From positions 23,107,166 through 23,171,165 of the forward strand of contig NC_092579.1 of the NCBI RefSeq assembly GCF_037975245.1: DNA of 64,000 bases, given 5' to 3'. This document shows positions 24,885 to 36,100 of the stretch, piece by piece. Origin of the DNA: Apostichopus japonicus (lineage: Eukaryota; Echinodermata; Holothuroidea; Aspidochirotida; Stichopodidae). Made by a program: the position numbers and the translations under genes. Each line of letters starts with the position of its first letter. The first letter of the stretch is position 1. Under the pieces are notes generated by a model. That model worked only from the letters and a program-made list of their open reading frames with translations. It had not been told where the DNA came from and searched no databases.

Positions 24885-26691
24885 GGGGGGTGGGGGGTTG
24901 TTATACATTGATCCATTATTGTTCAAGTATGGAATGTAGCTTCAAGAAGTGCTCAGCTTTCTTCCCGTTACGTACTGTGATGACTATTAAAAAACATGTG
25001 ATGTATGCAGCAGCACTGACCAGTGTACAACAGAAGCATCTTCCAAATTCAAAACCAAACAATGTCAAATTAGCTAAAATGAAATGGGGTATGGAAGGGG
25101 GGGGGAAGTAAAGAAGTAACTATGTCCTTTAAACACATACTGTACCTCGTTCTCTTTATCAACCAAAGCTGCATTCAAGGCCTGTACAAGAGAGAAAAAT
25201 CATCAGAAAGTGTGAAATTTCTAATATACAATCAGGAGAAACATCCCAACCAAGTCATTTTTATTTCAGCTTCTAATACATAATGACACATACTATGTGG
25301 GACAAATGTTTATCATGTTTTGATTTTGTTTTTGTGCCGACAGGAAAAACAATACACCTCAAGTGATTTACTTTAAAAAAAAAGATCCATGAAACCTGAA
25401 CCAACTTTTGTCTCAGAAACTATTCACAAGTCTTTTTGGCCAACAAATTGTTCAGAATCACAACACACTCTACAAATAGTGAGGTCAGTGATGATGAAAG
25501 TTCAACATTTAACCTACATGCCAAAAACAGAAAGGTTGGACAGCACACGTCTGTTGGATGTTAAGTATTCCCATCGAATCCACAACGACAAACAGAATGT
25601 CAAAAATACAGACTGTGGAGTCGTTACATCAACTCACAGTCGAAACCTGGATTATCTGGAAAACTGTATTACATCTTGGTCCAGGATTATCTGGATTGGA
25701 AGATCCAACTTTTTCTGGACTTAAGTTGTGTTATAAATTGTGATAGGCAAACATTGTTACAATTTGACTTTCAAAAATGGCAACTACTGTAGGGTGTCTT
25801 TTAGTACAACTACATATATGTATATAAGCACAGTAGATAAATTTAGAGGGCATACATAATTTACCGTGTACTGCTGTACTGAAGCTGCCTGTCATTTTGA
25901 TAATACGATATAAGTACAGTTGATACTGCACTCTAAGATCACACAAACTTCAGATCAGAATACCTTTTTCCCTACCCCCCTCCATTAATCCTCTCTTTGT
26001 CCCTCCACTATTTATCTCCTACCTCTCTTCTCCCCCTGTTGGTTTCTTTCTTTCTACTCTCCATCCCTTGTCTACTTATAACCCCCTTTCATCTATCTCA
26101 TTGTGTTCACCGTGCTCATTAACCTGTCTGTATTTCTGTGCGTGACTTTGTCCCTTCTGTTACTGTTACTTGTCATTCAGCCTCTGCCGAAGATCCTGTT
26201 AGGATCGAAACGTCAGGCCAACTTACTTTTACACATTCTCTTAATACACAGGCTCTCTAGTGGACAAGCAGTTTGCTAACAGATTTATTTTATTAAGAAT
26301 AACTTTCGAAGCACTTTACAGGCGGACTGCTTTAAAAGACTCTTACATAGTCCATTTTTTAGCAAAACTACAGCACAGTGTACAAAACTTTTTTCTCCAA
26401 ATTTTCAAAAACTGGACAACCTCCAGTAAGTCCAAATAATCCAGTATCTACTGTTTATTCATGTTTCCCATAAAGAGACGGAAAAAAGAGAAAAAAATGT
26501 GCGAAAACATGAGATATTATGTGTAGTTTGATCGAATGTTATTTTTTCACCTCTTGAATTTTCTCGTCTACAGATTCCTCCTGGGCCGTAATCCTGACCT
26601 GCAAGCCGACCAATCTAGCATCTAAATCTGCTAGACCTCTAACACCACCTTGACTGTTTTCTACAATTAATGCCCGGATCCTCTCTTGGTA
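12914..26691 (-). CDS. CCDC154: CCDC154-like coiled-coil protein, C-terminal exon block
   Basis: Seven exons join in consistent phase on the minus strand: 26691-26551, 25181-25146, 23570-23374, 22317-22101, 17079-17059, 14628-14542, 13819-12914 (stop at 12914). All have GT/AG borders, and three are only 21, 36 and 87 nt. Exon 23570-23374 encodes a heptad-rich segment (LEEVNDWRDSAEKKLKAIRE, then MDELG) that resembles my recollection of the corresponding WR-containing coiled coil of vertebrate CCDC154. The last exon encodes 301 residues: a short helical lead-in, then a K/R/E/D/S-rich disordered tail with repeated KPPS and SREK motifs, ending in a Lys/Ala-rich helix and PPEPGSS. Role unknown; probably structural. 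It can be entered in phase 0 either from 30171 (full-length form) or from the exon ending at 28196. It could instead be a separate downstream gene. Confidence 0.72.
18354..18380. repeat. Short (TA)n tract
   Basis: About 27 bp of TA repeats inside the 17.08-22.10 kb intron of the coiled-coil gene. Confidence 0.85.
19790..20220. repeat. Tandem array of TACTG(T/C)TT-type 15-bp units
   Basis: Repeats of the type TTCATATTACTGTTTTGTATTACTGC, built from two about 15-bp half units, run through about 430 bp of intron. The period is a multiple of three, so the array stays open in two plus-strand frames and gives a fake repetitive hydrophobic protein. Confidence 0.92.
21230..21960. repeat. Imperfect tandem array, about 75-85 bp units
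   Basis: Recurring segments of the type ATTCCATGATATATCCATGA, then TTCTCATGGAATTCTGTTTG and AGACCAGATAAGCAG, repeat about eight to nine times in the intron just downstream of exon 22317-22101. Units are diverged. The array does not include that exon's splice donor, unlike the arrays at 22.5 and 29.3 kb. Confidence 0.85.
22490..23373 (-). repeat. Tandem array carrying copies of an exon 3' end plus its 5' splice site
   Basis: Six clear units and one degenerate unit (starting near 22565, 22702, 22838, 22967, 23080 and 23215) repeat the 3' portion of exon 23570-23374, its donor (GACAG|GTAGGG) and about 50 bp of C/T-rich intron. On the minus strand each unit contains ACCAATGAAAGTATACAGGA-like exon sequence, then AGAGGGAAAAGACAG|GTAGG or a close variant. 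The exon part carries in-frame stops in the copies (TAG and TAA in the GATTAGCTGGATTAAG segment), so the copies are not coding exons. Confidence 0.9.
24412..24502. repeat. Imperfect TA/TATG-rich tract
   Basis: About 90 bp of interrupted TATA sequence within an intron. Confidence 0.8.
24688..24769 (+). mobile_element. tRNA-derived SINE head with Pol III terminator
   Basis: An A-box-like TAATTGGTTAGGGTGTC (about 24699-24715), a B box GGTTCGAATCC (24738-24748) and a T run at 24763-24768 fit a tRNA-derived Pol III unit. The 3' GGAGGC has no good 5' acceptor partner, so it is a SINE or tRNA pseudogene. It sits in an intron, antisense to the host gene, just before a (TA)n tract. Confidence 0.65.
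24808..24880. repeat. (TA)n microsatellite
   Basis: About 72 bp of pure TA repeats immediately downstream of the SINE-like unit. Confidence 0.95.
26180..26218 (+). ncRNA. Hammerhead-ribozyme-like motif (Penelope-like element type)
   Basis: The parts are in hammerhead order. Stem I strand GCCT (26180-26183) is followed by core CTGCCGA (26184-26190). Stem II is GATCC-TGTTA-GGATC (26192-26206, five perfect pairs), then GAAA (26207-26210). A palindromic ACGT can form a dimeric stem III, with C at 26214 as the expected cleavage site, then AGGC pairing back to GCCT. The consensus core is CTGANGA; here the A after CTG is C, so activity may be lost. Such motifs are known from the ends of Penelope-like retroelements. 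The C/T-rich upstream stretch (25970-26170) may belong to the same element. Confidence 0.5.
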
Positions 26692-27479
26692 CTAAAAAAG
26701 AAATCAGATGAGAAATGAAATTTTTACATCATCACTTCTCCCATCAGAAACAGAAATGTTGATGACGACGGGGGGCGGGGGAGGAGAGGAGGCTTCATTG
26801 TGGCAGGGGAAAGGGAAAGGGACGGTTGTGTGGCATGATGATACAATTACTAATATTATACTGCATTCATAAAACAGCAATTTGCAACAGATGGAAAGAG
26901 ATATCGTAACTGTTACACATGAACTTCTGTTAGTTGTCTAACAATTTGCCAAAGTACGAAAGAAATTGAACTGACACAACTTTGCAAATACGCTAAAAGT
27001 TTCTTGTTGTTATTATTTACGACTAAGAAGAGCAACAGATAGTGTGAGCAAAAGCCATCTGTCTTAAAAATAACCATTCTGCTTCTGAAAGTCATAAACA
27101 ACAGATGTTCAAGATATTTGGTCAATGCATAGTAACTTTACAATGTTAGAATTTGTGTTTAAGTTTACATCATGACAGTCGACATCTATCGTCACCTACT
27201 ACGTAATACTTTAAATACATACGAAAGAAATCATGACAAAGTCCTAGTGAACCTATTGACCAAACACATACTTTTCCTTTAAATGTCTTAAAATCTAATT
27301 TTCGAACCCTCTTGGTATTTTGCATTGTGTCTTGCTACTTTTGCAGCAATGCTCTGAAATTGTGGTTTTTCGTCGTGGCAACAACGACACCTGATTTGGC
27401 TTGTCAATTCTTGAGATGAGTGACACACACCCTTCAAAGTTTCAAACTTTATGCTATTCATACAAATATTACTTCTGGT

Positions 27480-27817
27480 TAATGCATTAATATAATATAA
27501 CGTGTTAGTTACATATATTAGTTACTACACATATATGTTAATACACATCTCTAGTTACATGTATTTAGTTAATATATTTACACATACATAGTTAATATAC
27601 ATATATATGTTAGTATACATCTCTATTTACATACAAATATAAATAATATATAATATATGTATATATAATGTATATGTATATATAATATATGTATACATCT
27701 TTAGTTAACACATTTATATATATATATGTTACTATACACCTTCAGTAAACATATTGTTAATATATCTACACATATATATTTAATACATACATATATATAA
27801 ATATATATATATATATA

Positions 27818-27853
<36 letters not shown>

Positions 27854-27885
27854 GATAATATATATATAAATATATAGATATATGT
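27480..27885. repeat. Degenerate TATA/TACATA-rich region
   Basis: About 400 bp of imperfect TA, TATG and TACATA repeats with recurring TTAGTTACATA-like words, in the intron between exons 28510-28196 and 26691-26551. Confidence 0.8.
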
Positions 27886-28195
27886 TAGTACACATCTCTA
27901 CTTAATACATAATTAATATATTTACACAAACGAAAACATAAAAATATTAAAACAAAAACAAAGAAGGAAACCGTTCAAACCCATAAAACTTGTGAACACA
28001 AGTATTAATAGAGTATTAACAATATTTTGTTTCCATAAACAACAGGGAAAATTGTTTCAAGGAAGTCTCTGACAGAAATGCAGAGGACATGTTATCGCTA
28101 AGCACGACAGATTACCGAGCCTAAGTAACCATAGCAACAACAAAAGCCACTGGCACTCGCTGACGACAAACATGGATATACAGTTCAAGGCAAAC

Positions 28196-28510
28196 CTCAG
28201 ATGGGTTGTTATCTATCTGCTGTTCGGCCTCGTCCAGTAACTCCTGCTCGTATTCCACCAGCTTCGTCGGATCGATATCCTTCAAGGAATCCAGCCAGCG
28301 CTGAATTTCGTAGCCGTCCGCCTTACCCAGATGAGGCAGGTTCGGCAGGGAGGATCGACCGTCATCGTGGTCCACCTTGATCTGAGACTGTTCTTCGTTC
28401 TGCTCCGGGATGCTCGCGAGGGCCTTGCTCTCGGGTGCGGACGACGACCTAAGCTTAACCGTGGAGGTCAGTCTTGGAAGAGTACCGACGGAATTTGGCT
28501 TTTTACCCAT
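28196..28510 (-). CDS. Alternative first coding exon (internal start) of the coiled-coil gene, or first exon of a second gene
   Basis: The ATG at 28508-28510 opens 105 codons ending in a phase-0 donor (TCTGAG|GTTTGC) at 28196. The product begins MGKKPNSVG, is Ser/Pro-rich and polar for about 60 residues, then becomes helical and acidic (WLDSLKDIDPTKLVEYEQEL). Joined to the seven downstream exons it gives 639 residues. No hydrophobic signal and no known domain were recognised. The upstream frame stays open to a possible acceptor (CCTCAG at about 28572), but that would add a hydrophobic run (LLLLCLVLF) out of keeping with the rest, so I prefer the ATG. Because the exon at 30171 also ends in phase 0, this exon can be an alternative promoter exon skipped in the long form. 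Confidence 0.65.
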
Positions 28511-29339
28511 CGTGAACAGAACCAGGCACAAGAGCAGGAGATACTCCTTTTGTAACGTCGCATGCTGAGGTCACCATAGCAACCAAAGATAAATCAGCCG
28601 ATGTTATCGCATAGCAGAACGGTACAGAGTCAAGAAACACACCTTTTTTTCTCTCTCTTAATTTTCTGTGCTCACACGTAATAAACTTTAGAAGATGGTT
28701 CATAAATATATACCATAGATGACCTAAGGCATCCTCACAACTACTTGTCAGTGAATTGGAATGAACATATTTTTTTTGGGGGGGAGGGGGCGATCAAAGA
28801 CTAGTGAATAAAGTAAGGGATTTTATAAAAATATCTTTCTGCCTTTTGAAAGATATTTAATGCTGAATAGTATAACCAAAGTTTCATAAACGTTTTGAGA
28901 TATTGATGCAAGTCTCTGATAACCTAGCTAGTACCTACGCTAAAATGTGTCTACATTACATCCAGAGATCAATCTGTATTAGTAATGAATAATATTCCAT
29001 GTACCTCATTAGTTATGGTGTAACTTTTAATTTGAGATCAATCTTTGCCACACGTCTTTGTTAATGACACCTGATGAAGAAACACTGTTGGTAATGTTCA
29101 ATGTTCCCTGTACCTCATTAATGAGGATAACCTATAATACTTCATTACTACTAACCACACTACTAGCCATAAGTCATTAATAAGTTACTGTTAATTATGT
29201 AACATGACTAATAATCACTGGTTGTTTCACATCATCATTGATCATGTTACTAGTTTGATGATCAAACTGTAGTCACCTACACCTCATTGTTATTATAAAT
29301 ACTTCCCATACCTTTGTGCTATGAATAATGTTAGATATA

Positions 29340-30170
29340 TCTTATTATTATGATCAATGTTATAGACACAACTCATTATTGTGAACAATGGTAGCCATGC
29401 CTCATTACTATTATCAATGTTAGCCATACCTCATTATTATTTTCAATGTTAGCCATACCTAATTACTATTATCAATGTTAGTCATACCTCATTACTATTA
29501 TCAATGTTTGCCAATCCTCCTTGTCATTATCAATGTTAGGCATACCACATTATGATTTAAAATCAATGGCCATACCTAATTAATATCATCAATGTTAGCC
29601 ATCATTCATTATTATTATTATCAATGTCAGCCTTCCTCATTATCATCATTAATGTTAGTCATACCTCAGAATTATTATCAATTTTATCCATACCTCAGTA
29701 TTATTATCAATGTTAGCCATACCTCAGTATTATTATTAATGTTAGCCATACCTCAGTATTTTTATGATCTGTTAGCCATACCTCAGTATTATTATTAATG
29801 TTAGGCATACCTCAGTATTTTTAAGATTAATGTTAGTCACACGTCAGTATTGTTATAATTTATGTTACCCACACCTCATTATTTTATGATCCATGTTAGT
29901 CATAACTCAATATGATTATCAATGTAAGCCACACCTCAGTTTTATTAATGTTAGACATACCTCAGTATTTTTATGATCAATGTTAGACATACCTCAGTAT
30001 TTTTATGATCAATGTTAGACATACCTCAGTATTTTTATGAACAATGTTAGTCATACCTCAGTATTATTATCAATTTGATCCATACCTCAGTATTATTATT
30101 AATGTTATCCATACCTCAGTGTTATTATCAATGTTTCCTCAGTATTTTTTATGATCCATGTTAGCCATAC
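29340..30170 (-). repeat. Tandem array of 29-33 bp units, each carrying a copy of a 5' splice site
   Basis: About 27 units in the intron directly after exon 30297-30171. On the minus strand the unit reads like TACTGAG|GTATGGCTAAC plus ATTGATAATAA, and the true exon ends ACTGAG|GTATGG. At least a dozen units, mostly those nearest the exon, keep an intact TGAG|GTATG. Far units decay to TAATGAGGTATGG or worse. The array appears to have grown from the exon-intron boundary itself. Confidence 0.92.
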
Positions 30171-33100
30171 CTCAGTGTTTGCTGATGACACCTGCTCATT
30201 AATTCCACCGATGGCTTGCTGGAGGGTAGAGATTGCCACACCTAGTTTCTCCTGGACGTCTTCAATCTTATCCTCAATCTGTTTGTCTTGACTTTGCCTG
30301 TGATGTCATAAGCAGTATGAAAATAATTTTAAAAATATGCTGGTTTGGAGAAAAAAATCTGACCAAGATTATTCCAGTAACAGAAAATAGTAAATTTAGT
30401 GCACTTTTGTATTAAGAGGTATTCTAAACATAAAATTGACTGATGCAACATAGCATATACAAACAAAAAGTAGCTGGATACTTTTGCAGCATACTTTCTC
30501 TCAACATTCTCAACTGCATTAACACAGGTATGTCTAAATGAACACATTTAAAACACTTAAAATCAAATCCATTGAAACTGTCTTGTAGTTTCGTACATTT
30601 ATGTCAATTCAAGAGCTTTTACTCGCTTGCGTAATCAATGGCGCCTTACTGAGTATCGTGGTTAGGCCTTAGGAACCAATTTTCAAAGCGAGCGTATTCA
30701 GTCCTACAGGAAGCGGTTAACTTAAAACTTGTATATTAGATAGTTTTGAGGTTACTGAATAATAATCCCTGCCTTCGTTATACCTTTAAATAACGAAATT
30801 AATAAGCACTCTTTGAGTACAGCAGTTACAAAATGCAGCATCTTCTTTGTCCACTTCAAATAGATTGCAAACATCATGCTTGCTTGCTCCTTTGCCTTCT
30901 GTTAAATGGACCCTTGGTCAGTTAGAAAGGGGGAGAGGGGAGGGTGGGTGGGAAAGAAAAGTAAGTAAAACTGTTCACCTAGACTTAATTTCAGCTTTCA
31001 TGACCTGTTCCAGTTGTTTCTTGGTGTCCACCTGTTGTTTCTCTAATTTATCGACAACATCACCGACTTTGCTGAGACTGCCTACATTCTTGTGTCTGTC
31101 GAGCTGTGAGAAAAAAGGAACCAAAACGAGAGTTACATCATAACATAGATGTTGGGAGTCCAGCCTGTACAATTTGGAAGACTTTTTAACAAAAACTCAA
31201 ATTAAAATGCCAGCCCCAATGGAAAGCAGGTCTTTTGGCATTCACCCACCCCCTTCCTTTCCCCACCCTTGTCAAAAGAAACAAAAGCAGTTGTCTATAA
31301 AAAACAACACATAGGAACTTGCATTTTGAGATCATTATAGATGGGTAATTCATTTTATGATACTAAACAGCCATATTTGTAAGTGAGCAAAAAGAATAGC
31401 TTGCAGCTTTTACACTTCATTTTTGAGTGGCTATTCTGTAAACAGAATCAGCTCACACTGGATTTGTTTTATTATTATTTGGAAGACCCCTTTCAGAAAG
31501 AAAACCCATTAAATTTCTTCTTATGATGAACATATTCTATACTTTAACATTTAGCTCACATTGCTACAATCCCCCCCCCAAAAAAAAAAACTAATATGTT
31601 AGAACTGCTTGCAACTAATACCCTTTGATATCTATAGCCCTGGTTCTTTTGCAAAGTGAGGGTCTTGACAATTTTAAGGGTTGCCAATTTTTCTTTGGAA
31701 ATTTGTCCAAAAATTTGAAAGCAAAGGATTGCCAATTTTTGTGGAAAAGGTGAAGAAATTGTGAAGTTGCTTCAAACCTTGGCTTCCCCAGGCCACAGTA
31801 TCTGTCACTGAGAGGTCACAAATATTTTGAAGGTCAAAAATTGGGGTCACAAAGCAAAAATGTTTGAATACCAGGAATGCATAGGACTGGTTTTTATTGA
31901 TCACAATTCAGCAACAAGCCTCCCCCACACCCTGCAAACAGTGATAAAACATGATGACACACATGAAAGAAATGGTTCATAAGAATCCTCTATTAAACAT
32001 TTATGATATTTATCATCAGGCCCTCTTCTCACCTTCTGGCCCTCTCGGACATGTAGAACTTCTTCCTCCGTCAGTTTCTGTAGAGCACCCCATCTTTTCT
32101 CGTTTTCCTCCCTCATGGCCTGCTCGTGGGCGATTCTCGCTGCTTGCTCGGCATGTAGATACTAAAATAGCAAAATTGCATTAATTATCATATTTCGATA
32201 ATCTAGGACAGTCCTTGGTAAACACGAATGGCCATCAGCTATGACAAGCTGAGCACATATCCTGTATTTGTGTTTCTCTGTTAACTGTTGCTATGGTTAC
32301 CCATCTACAGGATTTGTCCTTGACAATTTCCATGTCTGCATTAAAGGTAGGTTTCATTTAAAGTGAATAAAAAAAATTAACAGCCTTATTAATACAAACC
32401 TGAATATTTTAACTACCCTGATTATTTAATTGAGTCTTTTATCATGCTAATAAGTTATTATTTACCTTCGAAAAGACAAACCAATCTGACATTTCCTATG
32501 ATATGTCAATGAATATTCTGTTGTCTAAATAATACTGAAATGAATAAAACTATAATGAATCTCCATTCACCTTGATATGAAAGGTGATCTTACCTCACCT
32601 CAGGGCGGTAGGAGCTGGGGAGCACTGGGGGCACCTGCCTCCCCCCCCCCACTTTTTTTCCAAAATAGCAAATCTGCACTACTGGCAAATAAAATGTGCC
32701 CCATTGATGAAGAACTGTCTTTTGGATATCTTAAGCCTTTGTTAATTTTAATATTTTAGTTTAATTATTTAAATTTAGTCTGTACATGCTATTTTTAAAA
32801 TGGCATCCCATATCTTTACGTAGCACAGTGACATGATCATAAACAATCTCACTGAATAGTATTGACAGCATACTAACACATAATATATTTAAGTGATATG
32901 GCCGGTGTGTATCGGTTTATAGCATAATGAGTGGTGTTTGTGGAATGAGAAAGTGCCCCTCTGATGTTGTGCCCCCCCCCCCACTTTTTGGAAGCTTCCT
33001 ACCAACCTGCCTCACCTATAATACAAAGACAAACCCTCCTCACCTGAAATATAACCCTGAATCTTTAAAACCTCTGATATGAAAGGTAATCTCTTTCAGC

Positions 33101-36100
33101 TTATGATACAAGAATTTTTACCTTCCCATGTGAATTTTTTCTCTTTTATGAAATCACCCTCGTACGTTGAGCATCGTGTATTTATGTGGGCGAAGAAAAC
33201 GATAAAAAAAAAAATAAAAAAAGCTGTTGATGATCTCGAACTGACCTTTTCGATGTTTGCAAATTTTTGTTGAGCTTCTTCCCTCAGCCTGATTTCTTTG
33301 GACAGAATCTTTCTGCTGACCTCCTCTGCAATCTCTGCGATCTTGCCTTGCATCTTCAGCCGTTCGTTGTCTGCAGCGTGCTCTCGTTCTCGTTGGATGA
33401 CATCCAGAGCATGCATGGATTCGTCCCGTTTCCGAGATTGTTCGTGCACCTGGCTCTGGATTTCGTTGATTCTGAACACCGGATGGTGAGATGGAGAGAA
33501 ACGTTACTACTCCCTTTGTGAATTCGGCGAGCCGTTCCATTTGGCTCGAAAAAATTAAAGATTTTATGTGAAAATATTTTTACATATTTTTATCATGGTT
33601 TCACCTGGATAGGGTGACCAAAATAGTGTTTTGTGTGTAAAAGCAAGGGTGCCCTTCATGTGTGGAGACAGGTTGACTTATGGAATTCTCAGGGTTAAAA
33701 ACAATGCAATCGGACAACTGCTCCCCCCCCCCACCCCAGTTGTGCGTATTGACAATAGTGTACACTGTCAAGTTTCTCAGGACCAGATATGGTAAATCAA
33801 TCATTAGCTAGAAAGTATTATGTTTGAAATATTATGAAAATGAAGGACATTCTGTTTGCCTTCTGTATGGGTACTTTGTGTACAGTGTTTAATTGTATGC
33901 AGGCAGTTGAAAAGCATTGGAAAGATACATCAGGTCCACTTACACCATTATTATCCTGTCCTATAAACACTCAGCCAAGAATAACCCATTACCAATGTTC
34001 CTTCTTCTCAATAATTTGAAAGAAATGCTTACGTTTGATTCTGTGATCAAAGCTTACAAGGTTTGGCCTAATAAGAACCAATTTCAATAAGTTTTTTAAT
34101 TTTTAATACTAATCTTCTTTGTTTTTCACAAATATTTTCATACGGTTTTATACCTCAACTGTGTGGTTTGTTCTTGTTGCCTCCTCTCGGTTTCTTCGGT
34201 GGTTACCCGGTTTCTCAGGTCCATTAAAACGTCTCGAACTTCTCCTAACCTGAGAAATGTATAATGTGCAAATCACAAATATCAAAATTTTTTATAATGA
34301 AACTTTATAAATGAAATTTTTATAATGAAACTGCAAAATCAAAGTGGTCAGGACTAGCACATTGTGATGAAATTAATTTGTAAAGCAATATTAAATTGCT
34401 GTGACAAAACATTTATATTGCAAAAGACCTTGGGTTTCAACAGACTTCTCTCTTCCCCTGTATTATTAAACTCTTTTTTCCTCTCAAGATCAATATTTTT
34501 AGTCTGAGGAGTGAAACGAATGGCTTAATTAAGTCGGCTCTCACCCTGGCCGAGATCGGCTCACAAAGGCTTCCAGTGGCGCGATCAATAAATATTGCTT
34601 TTCGGTATTATGAAACCATAATAACAAACTAACATGAGGAAACTAATGGCAAGGTAGCTTTACTTTCTGTGTCGCAAACTAGAAAAATTATAAACATGCT
34701 TGAAAGTTGTATCTACCAACTTGTAACTGACACTCCCTTTATATCTTATTTTGTTCGATTCCAATCGGTTTCATGAGTATTAAATATCTGACATGTCCAA
34801 ATTTTGTTGCAAACCAGTAATAAATGTAAAAATGCTGTTTTTCAGTCGTTGACAAATGTAAAGAGAAATTTATACGGAAGTATACACACAATGAATAATT
34901 TAATCAAACTTATGCACAATTTATTATATTAATAGCAGTCAGATTTCAAGGTATTAGTGTCAAAAGAGTAGCAACAATAATGAATGAATAATTGAGCTTG
35001 CTATGAAGAGCACACAACACAAAGCTGCCAGACAAAAGGAAATCATGAAACTTGGAAAATATCTTTTCTTAAAACTGTTAGGCTCACTCGATTATTTATT
35101 CGCAACTCAAGTATGTAAATTCCGTTCACTAGGAACTAAGCTTTTCATGGATCGACTATCATTAACCCCTTTTCAAATTTTTGGATTTTCTTTTGATAAA
35201 GAGTCCAATAAATTGGTGGCAGTTCTTTCCCTTTATCTTGTCGAACATATACTTTAGTAAACAAACCAGGAGGTATTGAACGGGGGAAAATGCAATTTTT
35301 CACTGCATTTTCAGCATTCCAGTCTGAAGAAGACCTTTATAAAGCTGTAATGAATGTTTTAATTGTAATTAAACATCAATCATAAATAATATTCATTAAC
35401 AAATGAAATCCACATCAAACATCTTAGCCAAAAAAAACAAAAAAACATCATAGATGTTTTGGTCCCCTCCCCACCCTCCTCCAAAAAAGAAATGAAAAAA
35501 AAAGTAGACAACATAAAATGGAAATATTAAGCGAAATGAAAGCAGCAATTTTACCTAGCGTCTAACTGTGATCTGAGAAGCGATGTAGACTGTTCGGAAG
35601 TATGTTGGCTTTCGTGGCTCTTTCGTTGGTTTTCCAGCTGAGGATCGGTGATGCGAGATGACGCAAAACGAAATGAAAGAAACGAGCACATTGAAGACTA
35701 AAAAAAGACATGGAAAGACTAAAAAAAAAAAAAAAATCCCCCAAAAAGATGAGAAAACTAGTAAAGCTGCTCATGATGGATGACATCATATCTGTAATAT
35801 TATATTAATAAATATGAACAGATAGTGAAAACTAACTAAAAGAGAAAAGGGGCAGGTAGGGGTTTGCACGTGGGCACCTCACAAGATATATATATTTAAA
35901 CAGGTTTAAACAGACGTTAGCCTTCGATAAATCTTGAAAGACCAAGGCAAAGAGGGGGGGACAACATATTGAAGAATTTGATGCAGAGAGGTAGAGTTCT
36001 ATACTAGACGCCATAGAGGAGAACGTGTATAATGAAACCAGCTGGAAAAAACGGAGTAAACCATTTCACTCATTTGATTTTTTTTTATCTTGTCTCACCT

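Noticed and set aside
29340-30170. CRISPR array
   Set aside because: Units are contiguous with no unique spacers, in a eukaryotic intron.
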